From positions 1 to 52,810 of the forward strand of contig NZ_VMHE01000016.1 in NCBI RefSeq assembly GCF_007559425.1: a DNA stretch of 52,810 nt, written 5' to 3'. Below the pieces are notes generated by a model, which did not search any database, was not told the origin of the DNA, and saw nothing but the letters and a program-made list of their open reading frames with translations. Shown here piece after piece: positions 17,571 to 26,168 of the stretch (its first letter is position 1; every line of letters starts with the position of its first letter). The stretch comes from Allobacillus salarius (GTDB lineage: Bacteria > Bacillota > Bacilli > Bacillales > Alkalibacillaceae). The position numbers and the translations under genes were made by a program.

Positions 17571-17662
17571 TTATATAACCCCTTTCCCCACAAAGCATTT
17601 TTCCGTTTCCGGAATATAAATCCGTACTCATTTAAAGCGCCCGATTGCTGATAGATACTATT

Positions 17663-17914
17663 TTACAGAGTCAACAATTTTTTCGCATCTATCAATGACA
17701 AACCGTATTTCTCTCTCAATGATTTCACAGTCTTTACTTCCGTTGAACTTTTTAATATTTCTTTTGCTTCATTTTTCATATCGTCATATTCTCCAGTTTT
17801 CTTCAAAAGCCTAAGGTTTTCTTTTTTTAGAGCACTGTTTTGACTCATTAAACTGATACTCCAACCTAAGAGCAATAGCATAATTAATATTGAGCTTATT
17901 TCTGACCACTGCAT
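17663..17914 (-). CDS. Membrane-anchored small protein with L7/L12 C-terminal-like helix pair
   Basis: 83 residues: an N-terminal TM segment (ISSILIMLLLLGWSISLM), a coiled-coil-like region (SALKKENLRLLKKTGEYDDMKNEAKEIL, about residues 27-54) and a C-terminal VKTVKSLREKYGLSLIDAKKLL, which matches the helix-loop-helix of the ribosomal L7/L12 C-terminal domain. GGGAGG lies 8 nt before ATG. Small anchored L7/L12-like proteins occur in Bacillales but have no known role. The remnant at 16638 carries the same C-terminal motif. A GCGCCCGATT core lies just downstream. Confidence 0.65.
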   Translation of the reverse strand: MQWSEISSILIMLLLLGWSISLMSQNSALKKENLRLLKKTGEYDDMKNEAKEILKSSTEVKTVKSLREKYGLSLIDAKKLLTL

Positions 17915-18116
17915 CTAAATGACCTCCCTATAATTTATTTCATAATCTGGCCCGATTCTAACTCAAACCTTGCACGACAACCGCCCGAAGCAATAGAGGT
18001 GTCGAGCATTCTAGCATTCACGCTTACATCCCCTCCTAATTCATTTTTTGCTGCAATCTGGCATGACTAAACGAGAGGATGAAGCATTAAAAAAGGTCTC
18101 AATTGTTCATTATTAT

Positions 18117-18326
18117 TTAGGTAATACTCTCAAACACTTTTATAAAGATGAATGGTAATGCTGTGGCTATTGAAACACCAATCATAGTGGAAGAAGCTAC
18201 TAATAGTCTGTATTTTTGTTTTGATATTTCCTTTCTCTTTAATGCAATATTTAGCGCCTTAATTATTGTACTAATCGCCATACAAATAATTATTATTGAA
18301 TTAAGACTAACTAAAGATACCTCCAT
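18117..18326 (-). CDS. Two-TM small membrane protein, unknown
   Basis: 69 residues with two hydrophobic segments (about 8-28 and 43-65) separated by a basic loop (LKRKEISKQKYR). GGAGGGG lies 6 nt before ATG 18326, a strong ribosome binding site. The topology resembles the protein at 17376, though the sequences differ. No family recognised. Confidence 0.55.
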   Translation of the reverse strand: MEVSLVSLNSIIIICMAISTIIKALNIALKRKEISKQKYRLLVASSTMIGVSIATALPFIFIKVFESIT

Positions 18327-18653
18327 ATTTCCCCTCCAATCGTAAACACCTTTTATAAAACAAACTATGTAGTTAAATAGCCGGTTTGTTGAAGAAAAAT
18401 AATTCTATATTTTAAAATTACTTAGCCCTAATGTATCATAAGTTTCTGTGTTTTGAAGAAGATTTCCTAAAATAATCAAGTCTTTTTTTGTTACGTTATT
18501 GCTTCGATCTTGAATACTGGTTCTAAAACCTTCCTTATAGAAATTTGATGTCAGCCGAGTGTGTGGTCGATTTCATTAGACCGACTTGAAGCTGGTTAGA
18601 TATGTCATATATTTACTTCCTAGTTTGTCAGAGATAACAGTTCGGAAAGATAA
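18327..18653. other. Gene-free AT-rich stretch with a degenerate repeat shared with 16211-16266
   Basis: No credible gene on either strand. 18384-18440 resembles 16211-16266 over about 50 bp: both end AAAATTACTTAGCC(C/T)TAATG after an AAAATAATT block. The pair suggests that a segment end was duplicated within the accessory block. The rest shows nothing I can identify. Confidence 0.5.
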
Positions 18654-18697
18654 AAAGCCAAGTTCCATACTGATTTTTCAGCAAGGAAATTGGCTTT
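18654..18697 (-). terminator. Terminator of the DUF2089-ABC operon
   Basis: AAAGCCAATTTCC pairs with GGAACTTGGCTTT (one mismatch) on the minus strand, followed by TTTTA, 35 nt after the ATPase stop codon. Confidence 0.75.
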
Positions 18698-18731
18698 GAT
18701 TTCACTTGAAGACGTCTCAAACGATGATCAC

Positions 18732-19643
18732 TTAAGCATTCATGAAGACCTCTTCTAATGAACGTTCTTCTATTTTCATTTCATACAGATGAACATCCGA
18801 TTGAATAATCTTTTTGGAGACTTCTGGCAAATCTTCTTCTGAAGGTACCTGTAGGAGTGTAGAATCTCTTTTAGCTTCCATAAAGATTATGTCTGTGTTC
18901 ATTTTCTCGGACAGTTTTTGAATATCATCTTTCTGCAAAATCGGTTTTGTTCTAACGGAAATAGTAACGCCTGCACCTTTGTCTTCTTTTAATTGACGTG
19001 GGGTACCTAGTTTTTTAATCTCACCATCACTGAGAATGCCTACCCGATCACTTACTTTATCAATTTCATCTAAATTGTGTGAGGTAAGGAAGATCGTTTT
19101 TCCTTCTTCCTTCAACTTTATTACTAAGTCTCGTATCTTAATTGCTGATTCTGGGTCAATTCCTGATGTTGGCTCATCTAGAATAATTAAATCAGGATTT
19201 CCTAGTAACGCTTGAGCTATACAAATTTTCTTTTTCATACCAAAGGAATAGGACTTGATTTTTTTCTGTGCGGCGCCCTCTAGGCCTACTTCTTTCATTA
19301 ATGTTTTCAACTCTGGCTTGTTACGCTTATCGCCTGCTAACTTCCCCATGTAGCGTAAAAAGTTTAACCCTTTCATATTTTCATATAAATTAGAGACGTC
19401 TGGCATAACACCTATTCTTTTTTTGACATGGTTGAGTTGCCTGTCTGAAAAGCCCATTATTGTAAAAGAGCCTGAGCTTTTATTCGTTATACCTGTAATC
19501 GTATGAATGAAGGTAGATTTCCCAGCTCCATTATGACCTACAAAACCAAAAACCTCACCTTGGTAGATTTCTAAGTTAATATCTTTTAACACTTCCGTTG
19601 TTCCGTACTTTTTAGTTAAATGATTCACTTCGATTATACTCAT
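18732..19643 (-). CDS. ABC transporter ATP-binding protein
   Basis: 303 residues. Walker A is GHNGAGKST (about residue 36), the signature SFGMKKKICIAQ, Walker B LIILDEPTSG and the switch His in FLTSHNLDE. The C-terminal 80 residues follow the pattern of the CcmA/YxlF-type exporter ATPases, with the characteristic ERSLEEVFMNA ending. It is the last gene of a four-gene minus-strand operon, 2 nt from the permease gene. The substrate is unknown; drug, peptide or stress-related export are all possible. Confidence 0.92.
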   Translation of the reverse strand: MSIIEVNHLTKKYGTTEVLKDINLEIYQGEVFGFVGHNGAGKSTFIHTITGITNKSSGSFTIMGFSDRQLNHVKKRIGVMPDVSNLYENMKGLNFLRYMGKLAGDKRNKPELKTLMKEVGLEGAAQKKIKSYSFGMKKKICIAQALLGNPDLIILDEPTSGIDPESAIKIRDLVIKLKEEGKTIFLTSHNLDEIDKVSDRVGILSDGEIKKLGTPRQLKEDKGAGVTISVRTKPILQKDDIQKLSEKMNTDIIFMEAKRDSTLLQVPSEEDLPEVSKKIIQSDVHLYEMKIEERSLEEVFMNA

Positions 19644-19645
19644 AT

Positions 19646-20344
19646 CTATAAATCCTTCCTTTGCATAATGAACACAGATATTAAAAAGTAGAACGCTCCA
19701 ATAACGATGGGAACGAACATCAAAGCGATCGAACCTTCTAAATATCTATAAGGTAATAAGTATTTGAACGGGACTAAATACCAATTATTCGAGACAGCTG
19801 AAGCTAGCCCTAAAATCGGTAAGGCAATACCGAATAGAATACCTAAGAACATTGTTAATTTTGACTTTGTGAATACGGTGGAAACTAAAACGACAAAGCT
19901 AACAATGTAAAATAAAAATACGAAGGAATGAAAATAATCTTTTAAAAACCATGAACCAGAGATGATGAATATAACTGCAAATGATATCGTTATCGTAGCT
20001 ACCCAAAATAACAATGTGCCTAAAAATTTACCTACCATGATCTGCACTCTCGACGTTTTCGTCACGAGTAAACGCATCGTTTTTAATTCGATTTCCTTGT
20101 TGATTAAATCATGAGACGTCGCAAAAACAAATAGAAATCCAAGTATTAATACGATGAGAGCGATTGCTGCAGTATATACTGTTCCTTCCTCACCACCGAT
20201 TTTTACAATTTCTTGAATCAAACCTGGGTTGCTATCAATGAACGTAGCTGATTGATAAGATACAAATGTAATAAATAATATAATTAGGATGGACCGCACA
20301 CTTTTAAAAGACTCAAGAAACTCTCTTGTTAATATATGAATCAT
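19646..20344 (-). CDS. ABC-2 type permease
   Basis: 232 residues with six predicted TM segments; the first is followed by a short external loop (DSNPGLIQEIVKIGGEEGTV), and the cytoplasmic loop has KEIELKTMRLLVTKTSRVQIMVGKFLG, the coupling region of ABC-2 permeases. The start is ATG 20344, with AAAGGAG 8 nt upstream, rather than 20365. It is the membrane partner of the downstream ATPase. Confidence 0.88.
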   Translation of the reverse strand: MIHILTREFLESFKSVRSILIILFITFVSYQSATFIDSNPGLIQEIVKIGGEEGTVYTAAIALIVLILGFLFVFATSHDLINKEIELKTMRLLVTKTSRVQIMVGKFLGTLLFWVATITISFAVIFIISGSWFLKDYFHSFVFLFYIVSFVVLVSTVFTKSKLTMFLGILFGIALPILGLASAVSNNWYLVPFKYLLPYRYLEGSIALMFVPIVIGAFYFLISVFIMQRKDL

Positions 20345-20369
20345 TTTGCTTTCTCCTTTTGTCATCTAT

Positions 20370-20657
20370 TTATTTCAAGTCATGAGATGTCATTTTGTCC
20401 AATTCCTGTTTTCTCTTTTTTTCGAGAGATTCTCTACCTGATATCCAATCTCCCAGTAAAATCGTTGTGCCTAAAATGGCAATAAACCAAAAGTCTCTTG
20501 AGCCGACGTCCATTTTTCCTGATAGAAGAATGTAAATCAGGAGTATGACATAGCCTACTGGTAGTATACCTCCCCAAAAAACTTTATTTCTTGTTGAAAG
20601 AAAGTGTTGAAGAACGAGTATGAAAATCGCGAGTAAAATATTTAGAGACCAATGCAT
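20370..20657 (-). CDS. Small membrane protein of the ABC operon
   Basis: 95 residues: three hydrophobic segments (about 5-20, 27-45 and 55-70) and a charged C-terminal tail (GRESLEKKRKQELDKMTSHD). GAGAGG lies before ATG, and the gene starts 2 nt after the DUF2089 gene. It resembles the small membrane accessory proteins in yxl-type operons by position and topology. An accessory or anti-regulator role is inference. Confidence 0.75.
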   Translation of the reverse strand: MHWSLNILLAIFILVLQHFLSTRNKVFWGGILPVGYVILLIYILLSGKMDVGSRDFWFIAILGTTILLGDWISGRESLEKKRKQELDKMTSHDLK

Positions 20658-20659
20658 TG

Positions 20660-20956
20660 CTACCTCTCCTTTTCTTTTTTATATTTTTCAATAATTAATT
20701 TTGCTTCTTCCAAATTGATTCGATCATCAATTGATAGCTTTTTAATAAACTGAATAAATTCTTCATTTTCCGCTGCATCATTTAATTTTATTTTTTCAAT
20801 TAACCGATCTAACTTAATCCTTACCGTCGGATAAGAAACCTCATACACTTTTGCAATTTCTTTTAAAGAACCTGAATTCATGACGAATTTTTTGATGAAC
20901 TCCACATCCTCTTGGTCCAATGACAAGATCCAACTTGGTACATCTCTTATATCCAT
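20660..20956 (-). CDS. DUF2089-type HTH regulator
   Basis: 98 residues. FVMNSGSLKEIAKVYEVSYPTVRIKLDRLIEKI is a helix-turn-helix in the style of DUF2089 proteins, preceded by LSLDQEDVEFIKKF and followed by a short dimerisation-like tail. GAGGTGA lies 5 nt before ATG. It heads the ABC operon, whose promoter region has a perfect 19-bp palindrome at 21002-21020. A role as the operon's autoregulator is inferred from position. Confidence 0.8.
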   Translation of the reverse strand: MDIRDVPSWILSLDQEDVEFIKKFVMNSGSLKEIAKVYEVSYPTVRIKLDRLIEKIKLNDAAENEEFIQFIKKLSIDDRINLEEAKLIIEKYKKEKER

Positions 20957-21001
20957 TTAATCACCTCATCTCATCAAATGTGTAATTTTACTTTAACATT
21001 A

Positions 21002-21020
21002 ACTTTAATTAAATTAAAGT
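21002..21020 (-). promoter_or_regulatory. Candidate operator of the DUF2089-ABC operon
   Basis: ACTTTAATT-A-AATTAAAGT is a perfect 19-bp palindrome 46 bp upstream of the DUF2089 start. A further half-site CTTTAACATT lies at 20991-21000, between it and the gene. AT-rich composition makes chance palindromes less unlikely. Confidence 0.45.
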
Positions 21021-21071
21021 ATATTTTAATATTATTTAAAATTTATTTATGTCATGTTAAATTTTATTCCA

Positions 21072-21117
21072 TAAAAAAGAAGCCTCTCAATAGTTCAGTA
21101 GACTAATGAGAGGCTTC
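21072..21117 (-). terminator. Terminator of prmC
   Basis: GAAGCCTCTCA pairs perfectly with TGAGAGGCTTC (21079-21117) and is followed on the minus strand by TTTTTTA, right after the prmC stop codon. Confidence 0.88.
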
Positions 21118-21120
21118 GCT

Positions 21121-21957
21121 TTAACACGCAGCAAAAACGATGCGGTCTTTTTTATTAATGTCTTGAATAATTTCAGGGCTGGAAGCAGAGAAGGCTTGCT
21201 GAATTAACTTGCTTACTGCCTCACCTTGTTGATAGCCAATTTCGAAGGCGAGCTGCTTTGGCTCTAGTCGCTTTGCTTGTGCAATGATTTGTTCATAAGC
21301 ATACAATCCGTTATTTTCTGCAAACAATGCCATTTCCGGGTCGAATATGACCGTATCGCTCAAGCTGTCTCGGTCTGATTGTGCGATGTATGGTGGGTTG
21401 GAAACGACGACGTCAATGTTGTGACCAGCTTCGATTACGGGTTCTAAAAAACTTCCTTGGAGAAACTCAATGTCCGCGTCATGGGTCATTGCATTTCGAC
21501 GAGCGATTTGAAGGGCTTCGTGCGATAAATCCGTTGCAAGCACACGTAAGTCAGGCAGCTCTTTTTTTAATGAAATCGCAATGATACCACTTCCTGTACC
21601 AACATCAACAACGGTTTCTGTTCCAGAGAGTTTGCCGAGCAAGTATTGGACTAATTCCTCAGTTTCCGGGCGTGGAATAAGAACATTTTCATCGACGTAA
21701 AAATCGCGTTCATAAAACGTCGCTGTATTCGTGAAATGTTCGAGTGGTTTGCCTGTTGCTGCATGTGATTCAATCCACTCGACGAATGTTTCGTACGTTT
21801 TCGTTTCCAGTTTTTCATGAGCATCCATAAATAAACCGCTCATCGTCGCATCCAACAAATAACACAACATGAGATCTGCTACGCGTTCTTCTCGATTATG
21901 TGTTTGTAAAAAAGAAGAAGCCCATTTGCGAGCTTCTTGAATCGTTGGTTGTTTCAT
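21121..21957 (-). CDS. prmC: Peptide chain release factor N5-glutamine methyltransferase
   Basis: SAM-dependent methylation of the Gln in the GGQ motif of release factors, raising termination efficiency. 278 residues: N-terminal helical domain, then the Rossmann methyltransferase with VVDVGTGSGIIAISL (SAM) and the hallmark VVSNPPYI. The start ATG 21957 has GGTGA upstream; a GTG at 21966 is the alternative. It is 21 nt after prfA, its substrate's gene, and forms an operon with it. The last 12 codons are duplicated as a repeat at 13856 and 16540. Confidence 0.95.
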   Translation of the reverse strand: MKQPTIQEARKWASSFLQTHNREERVADLMLCYLLDATMSGLFMDAHEKLETKTYETFVEWIESHAATGKPLEHFTNTATFYERDFYVDENVLIPRPETEELVQYLLGKLSGTETVVDVGTGSGIIAISLKKELPDLRVLATDLSHEALQIARRNAMTHDADIEFLQGSFLEPVIEAGHNIDVVVSNPPYIAQSDRDSLSDTVIFDPEMALFAENNGLYAYEQIIAQAKRLEPKQLAFEIGYQQGEAVSKLIQQAFSASSPEIIQDINKKDRIVFAAC

Positions 21958-21978
21958 GTATGTCACCGTTTCTATCGA

Positions 21979-23049
21979 TTATTCCGTAATTTGATCAAGT
22001 TTCGATGTTTGTTCTTCAATCGTTAACGCTTCGATAATTTCAGAAAGTTTTCCTTCCATAATTTGATCGAGTTTATTGATCGTCAAATTAATGCGGTGGT
22101 CTGTCACACGGTTTTGTGGGTAGTTGTACGTACGGATTCGTTCCGAACGATCGCCTGTACCGACTGCTGACTTACGGTTTTCATCGTATTCTGCTTGTGC
22201 TTCTTGTTGGAATTTCTCATATACACGAGCGCGCAGAACTTTCATCGCTTTTTCTTTGTTCTTGATCTGCGATTTTTCATCCTGACAAGATACGACTGTT
22301 CCCGTTGGCACGTGGGTCAAACGGACAGCTGACATTGTCGTGTTAACACTCTGTCCACCTGGTCCACTGGAAGCAAACGTGTCGACACGAATATCTTTTT
22401 CATGAATATCCACTTCGACTTCCTCCGCTTCAGGAAGTACAGCGACCGTTGATGTTGACGTATGAATCCGTCCACCCGACTCGGTCTCAGGTACACGTTG
22501 TACACGGTGTGCACCGTTTTCGTATTTCAATTGAGAATACGCGCCTTTACCGGTAATCATGAAGATGATTTCTTTATAACCACCCATATCGGATTCGTGC
22601 GCGTCGATGATTTCAGTTTTCCAATTATGGGCTTCCGCATAGCGTGCGTACATACGGTAAAGGTTTCCGGCAAATAAAGCTGCCTCTTCCCCGCCTGCTG
22701 CACCACGAATTTCCATAATAACGTTTTTATCATCATTCGGATCTTTCGGAACGAGCAGTAATTTCATCTCTTGTTCCAGTGGTTCGATTTGTGGCTCGAG
22801 TTCGTTCAGTTCTTCTTGAGCCATTTCCACCACTTCTTCGTCAGACTCTTCTTCTAGCATCGTTTTCGCTTCGTCTATTTGTTGCCGAATTTCTTTATAT
22901 TGACGAAACTTCTCGACGATTGGCTGCAGGTCTGATTGCTCTTTTGAATAATCGCGTAATTTATTGGAATCATTGATGACTTCTGGGTCCATCAGTTTTT
23001 CAGTCAATTGATTGTAACGATCTTCGATATTTTCCAATTTCTCGAACAT
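21979..23049 (-). CDS. prfA: Peptide chain release factor 1
   Basis: RF1 recognises UAA and UAG and triggers peptide release. 356 residues, standard length. GGQ catalytic loop in [12 protein letters not shown]; codon-recognition region [16 protein letters not shown] (the PxT motif in the PT-containing form) and the [19 protein letters not shown] block are clear. AGAGGTGA lies 7 nt before ATG. It lies upstream of prmC in the same operon; tdk precedes it. Confidence 0.98.
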   Translation of the reverse strand: MFEKLENIEDRYNQLTEKLMDPEVINDSNKLRDYSKEQSDLQPIVEKFRQYKEIRQQIDEAKTMLEEESDEEVVEMAQEELNELEPQIEPLEQEMKLLLVPKDPNDDKNVIMEIRGAAGGEEAALFAGNLYRMYARYAEAHNWKTEIIDAHESDMGGYKEIIFMITGKGAYSQLKYENGAHRVQRVPETESGGRIHTSTSTVAVLPEAEEVEVDIHEKDIRVDTFASSGPGGQSVNTTMSAVRLTHVPTGTVVSCQDEKSQIKNKEKAMKVLRARVYEKFQQEAQAEYDENRKSAVGTGDRSERIRTYNYPQNRVTDHRINLTINKLDQIMEGKLSEIIEALTIEEQTSKLDQITE

Positions 23050-23106
23050 ATGCTGTTCACCTCTACTTTTTCCTTCATTATTATATTACAGTAATGGGCT
23101 ACCGTC

Positions 23107-23143
23107 AAAAACAGCAAGCACTAATCGATTGTCAGTGCTTGCT
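23107..23143 (-). terminator. Terminator of tdk
   Basis: AGCAAGCACT pairs perfectly with AGTGCTTGCT on the minus strand (loop of 11), followed by GTTTTTG, just after the tdk stop codon and before prfA. Confidence 0.85.
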
Positions 23144-23151
23144 ATGTTATC

Positions 23152-23772
23152 TTATTGATTCATTTCTGATTTTGATACGTGATACAAATGTGGGTGATTT
23201 GGCACTTCATGATGGTGACGGCAGCGTGGCTCGTACGATTCAGAAGCACCAACCATAATTACTGGATCGTCATATGAAGCGGGTTCACCATCAATCAGAC
23301 GCTGTGTACGCGTTGCCGGGGATCCACACACGGGGCAAATCGCATGCAACTTTGATACCATTTCACTATTCGCCATTAATAGTGGCATCGGACCGAACGG
23401 CTCTCCTCTGAAGTCTTGATCAAGACCAGCCACAATGACGCGAATGCCTCGATTCGCTAATCGTTGAGTCACTTGAACGATTTCTTCGTCAAAGAATTGG
23501 ACCTCATCAATCCCAATGATATCCAGGTCATCCGTTACGTATTCTTCGATTTCTGAAGCTTGTCGAATCGGATGAGCAATGATGGCATTCCCGTTATGAG
23601 AGACGACTGAATCATCTTTATAGCGGTTGTCGATTGCTGGTTTAAATACAGCAATTTTTTGATTGCCATATGTCGCTCGCTTCACACGGCGGATGAGTTC
23701 TTCTGATTTTCCAGAAAACATACTTCCGCAAATAACTTCCATCCAGCCTTTATGGTTCATTATATACATCAT
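23152..23772 (-). CDS. tdk: Thymidine kinase
   Basis: Salvage enzyme that phosphorylates thymidine with ATP. About 206 residues of the type II (TK1-like) family. P-loop [14 protein letters not shown], catalytic region [16 protein letters not shown] with Glu, lasso region [11 protein letters not shown], and zinc ligands in [13 protein letters not shown] and [11 protein letters not shown]. Start choice: GAGGTG lies 6 nt before ATG 23772 and 9 nt before ATG 23769; the B. subtilis protein begins at the equivalent of 23769. Confidence 0.95.
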   Translation of the reverse strand: MMYIMNHKGWMEVICGSMFSGKSEELIRRVKRATYGNQKIAVFKPAIDNRYKDDSVVSHNGNAIIAHPIRQASEIEEYVTDDLDIIGIDEVQFFDEEIVQVTQRLANRGIRVIVAGLDQDFRGEPFGPMPLLMANSEMVSKLHAICPVCGSPATRTQRLIDGEPASYDDPVIMVGASESYEPRCRHHHEVPNHPHLYHVSKSEMNQ

Positions 23773-24028
23773 GAGAGGCACCTCTTTTTTCGTAGTTTCG
23801 ATTTATTTGTTGAATCATTTTCGTAGGTAATGCTTGCGGTTTTTGTCAAAATGACATGAATTATCATACCCGCAGATGGTCACTTATCATTCTACCGAAT
23901 CCGCGGGGGAATAAAAAGGGTTAGTTTTTCCTAATTTTGATTTTTGTCATCACATTGTTTAGATAAAAGTAGATTCGCTTGGCTTTGATTAGATGAAGGT
24001 TTTTTATTCGAGTCTGACAGATTTAGGG

Positions 24029-24217
24029 CTAGCCGCCCGATAAAACGGTCTAGACGCCCAATCAGGAGGCTGAGACACCCGATTATGCGTTCCAGCCGCC
24101 CGATTACGCGGCCCAGACACCCGATTACGCGTACCAGCCGCCCGATTAAGCGGTGCAGCCGCCCGATAAAATGTTTCAGCCATCCAACAAAGAACCCTAG
24201 CCACTCGACATAAAAAG
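24029..24217. repeat. Tandem array, 9 units of 21 bp, core CCAGCCGCCCGATTA
   Basis: Nine contiguous units at 24029 plus multiples of 21, each of the form CNAG(C/A)C(G/A)CCCGATTANGCGN. The reverse complement (TTAATCGGGCGGCTGG) resembles the TTTATCGGCGGCTT core of the arrays at 5634, 28325 and 29601, so these four are probably one family. It lies between the tdk promoter region and the rpmE2 terminator. Confidence 0.9.
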
Positions 24218-24279
24218 AAAAAAGCTGACCGCGATCAGCCGCATCCCTTTGATAGGTGATTGGCTGAATTACGGTCAGC
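24216..24279 (-). terminator. Nested-stem terminator of rpmE2
   Basis: GCTGACCG and CGGTCAGC enclose an inner TCAGCC/GGCTGA stem, followed by TTTTTTC, on the minus strand after the rpmE2 stop codon. Confidence 0.7.
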
Positions 24280-24297
24280 GTTTGTTTTCTCATCTTA

Positions 24298-24543
24298 TTA
24301 GTTAAGATTGTATTTTTTCTTGAATCGGTCTACACGGCCACCGACTTTGTCAGCTTTTTGCTTACCAGTGTAGAAAGGATGTGACTCTGAGCTGATTTCA
24401 ACTCGGATTAATGGGTACGTATTGCCGTCTTCCCATTCGATTGTTTCGTCAGAATTAAGAGTAGATCCAGACAAAAATTTGAAATCAGAACTTGTATCTA
24501 AGAATACAACTTTGCGGTATTCCGGATGAATATCCTTTTTCAT
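24298..24543 (-). CDS. rpmE2: 50S ribosomal protein L31 type B (zinc-free form)
   Basis: 81 residues: [19 protein letters not shown], then [26 protein letters not shown]. It lacks the CxxC zinc ligands, so it is the C-minus type B form, which in B. subtilis (YtiA) is made only during zinc limitation. Here it occupies the position next to rho that B. subtilis gives to the zinc form, as in staphylococci. A TTGCAT-17-TATAAT promoter lies upstream, with no Zur-like palindrome that I can see, so it is probably the constitutive L31. Confidence 0.95.
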   Translation of the reverse strand: MKKDIHPEYRKVVFLDTSSDFKFLSGSTLNSDETIEWEDGNTYPLIRVEISSESHPFYTGKQKADKVGGRVDRFKKKYNLN

Positions 24544-24624
24544 GGTTAACCCTCCTTGCCCTGAATCCTGTGGAAACAGAGTTTTTTCAAAACAACGGTG
24601 TGCTTTGTCTTTTCATACAGAGTG

Positions 24625-24653
24625 ATTATATCAACTGCATGTTCATAATGCAA
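24625..24653 (-). promoter_or_regulatory. Promoter of rpmE2
   Basis: Minus strand TTGCAT (24653-24648), 17-bp spacer, perfect TATAAT (24630-24625), 80 bp before the rpmE2 ATG. It lies between rho and rpmE2, so rpmE2 can be expressed independently of rho. Confidence 0.6.
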
Positions 24654-24674
24654 GAAGTTTTTACTGTGCTAAGA

Positions 24675-25949
24675 CTAGTTTTTCCCTTGCATTTCATCTT
24701 CCATTCGTTTGAAGAATTCATCGTTCGTTTTCGATTGTCTTAATCGCTTCATGAAGCGTTCGAGGAATCCATTTTGATCCTGCATCGTTTTCCGGATGGC
24801 CCACATTTTATCGAGTTGATCTTTCGGTAACAACAGCTCTTCTTTCCGTGTGCCGGAGCGCAATACATCGATTGCTGGGAAGATTCGACGCTCGGCCAAG
24901 CTTCGGTCGAGGTGAAGCTCCATGTTCCCCGTTCCTTTAAATTCTTCGTAAATGACATCGTCCATGCGTGATCCTGTATCGACTAAGGTCGTTGCCAAGA
25001 TGGTCAAACTGCCGCCTTCTTCGATATTTCTCGCCGCACCGAAGAAACGTTTTGGACGGTGGAAGGACGCTGGGTCGATCCCTCCGGACAATGTTCTTCC
25101 ACTTGGCGGGATGACGAGGTTGTAAGCACGCGCTAAACGCGTAATACTATCCATGAGAATTACGACATCTTGTTTATGCTCAACAAGTCGCATCGCTCGT
25201 TCTAACACAAGTTCGGAAACCTTAATATGGTTTTCCGGAACTTCATCGAACGTGGAACTGACAACGTCTACCTCATCAGCGACAGAGCGTTCGATATCCG
25301 TCACTTCTTCTGGACGCTCATCGATTAAAAGTATGATCAATTTGGAATGTGGATGATTTTTCGTAATCGCATTCGCCATTTCTTTTAATATCGTTGTTTT
25401 CCCCGCTTTTGGCGGGGCAACGATGAGGCCACGTTGACCAAAGCCGACGGGTGACATCATATCAACAATCCGAGTTGATAATACATTGCTCGTCGTTTCC
25501 AAGTTCATTTTCCGATCAGGATAAAGAGCGGTCAGGCCTGGAAAGTGGATTCGTTCTTTCGCGCTTTCCGGGTCGTCACCATTGACGGCGTCGACGTGTA
25601 GTAGGCCGAAATAACGCTCATTTTCTTTTGGTGGACGTGCTTTTCCGGAAACCAAGTCGCCATTTCTTAGGTCAAAACGACGGATTTGGGATGCGGAAAT
25701 ATAAATGTCTTCCGGACTCGGCGCATAGTTAATCGGACGCAAAAATCCGAAGCCTTCTGTCGGGATAATTTCTAAAATCCCATCAACGAATAGCTTGCCG
25801 TCTTTTTCAGCTTGCGCTTTTAAAATCGCAAAAATCAATTCTTTTTTGTTTAGTTTTGCATAGTAAGAAACGCCGAAATCACGTGCAAGGGCATAGAGGT
25901 CCTTGAGTGTTTTCGTTTCTAACTCTGCGATTGTCAATGTTTTTGACAA
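24675..25949 (-). CDS. rho: Transcription termination factor Rho
   Basis: RNA-dependent hexameric ATPase helicase that ends untranslated transcripts. 424 residues: N-terminal Rho-N helix bundle ([31 protein letters not shown]), cold-shock-like RNA-binding domain ([23 protein letters not shown]), and a RecA-type ATPase with [27 protein letters not shown] and [29 protein letters not shown] (Q- and R-loops). The frame begins at TTG 25949 with only a weak GGTG upstream; no ATG fits the family N-terminus. Confidence 0.97.
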   Translation of the reverse strand: MSKTLTIAELETKTLKDLYALARDFGVSYYAKLNKKELIFAILKAQAEKDGKLFVDGILEIIPTEGFGFLRPINYAPSPEDIYISASQIRRFDLRNGDLVSGKARPPKENERYFGLLHVDAVNGDDPESAKERIHFPGLTALYPDRKMNLETTSNVLSTRIVDMMSPVGFGQRGLIVAPPKAGKTTILKEMANAITKNHPHSKLIILLIDERPEEVTDIERSVADEVDVVSSTFDEVPENHIKVSELVLERAMRLVEHKQDVVILMDSITRLARAYNLVIPPSGRTLSGGIDPASFHRPKRFFGAARNIEEGGSLTILATTLVDTGSRMDDVIYEEFKGTGNMELHLDRSLAERRIFPAIDVLRSGTRKEELLLPKDQLDKMWAIRKTMQDQNGFLERFMKRLRQSKTNDEFFKRMEDEMQGKN

Positions 25950-26127
25950 ATCATTACACCACGCTTTTATTTTATATTATTTTTCATTCAAATTTATTTT
26001 GGAAATAAAGGGATGATCTCTTGGGTTGGGAAGAGAAAATCTTGGGGTAAAATTATGACTCTTCCATTGTATCGATTTTACTGTCAGATAGCAAGAAAGA
26101 GTCTGATTTTTTATTGGGATTTACTGT

Positions 26128-26158
26128 TAAAAAGACTGGCTAGGAAGTTCTAGCCAGC
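26128..26158 (-). terminator. Terminator of the GntR-ABC operon
   Basis: CTGGCTAG pairs with CTAGCCAG (loop GAACTTC region) on the minus strand, followed by TCTTTTTAA, just after the permease stop codon. Confidence 0.82.
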
Positions 26159-26168
26159 TTACGTTCTT

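Noticed and set aside
12779..21120. Prophage or integrative conjugative element in the accessory block
   Set aside because: No integrase, transposase, capsid or conjugation gene is visible; only direct repeats and palindromes hint at past mobility.
24029..24217. Possible CRISPR array
   Set aside because: Units are contiguous at 21 bp with no unique spacers of 30-40 bp, cores are degenerate, and there are no cas genes. The same holds for the other seven arrays.
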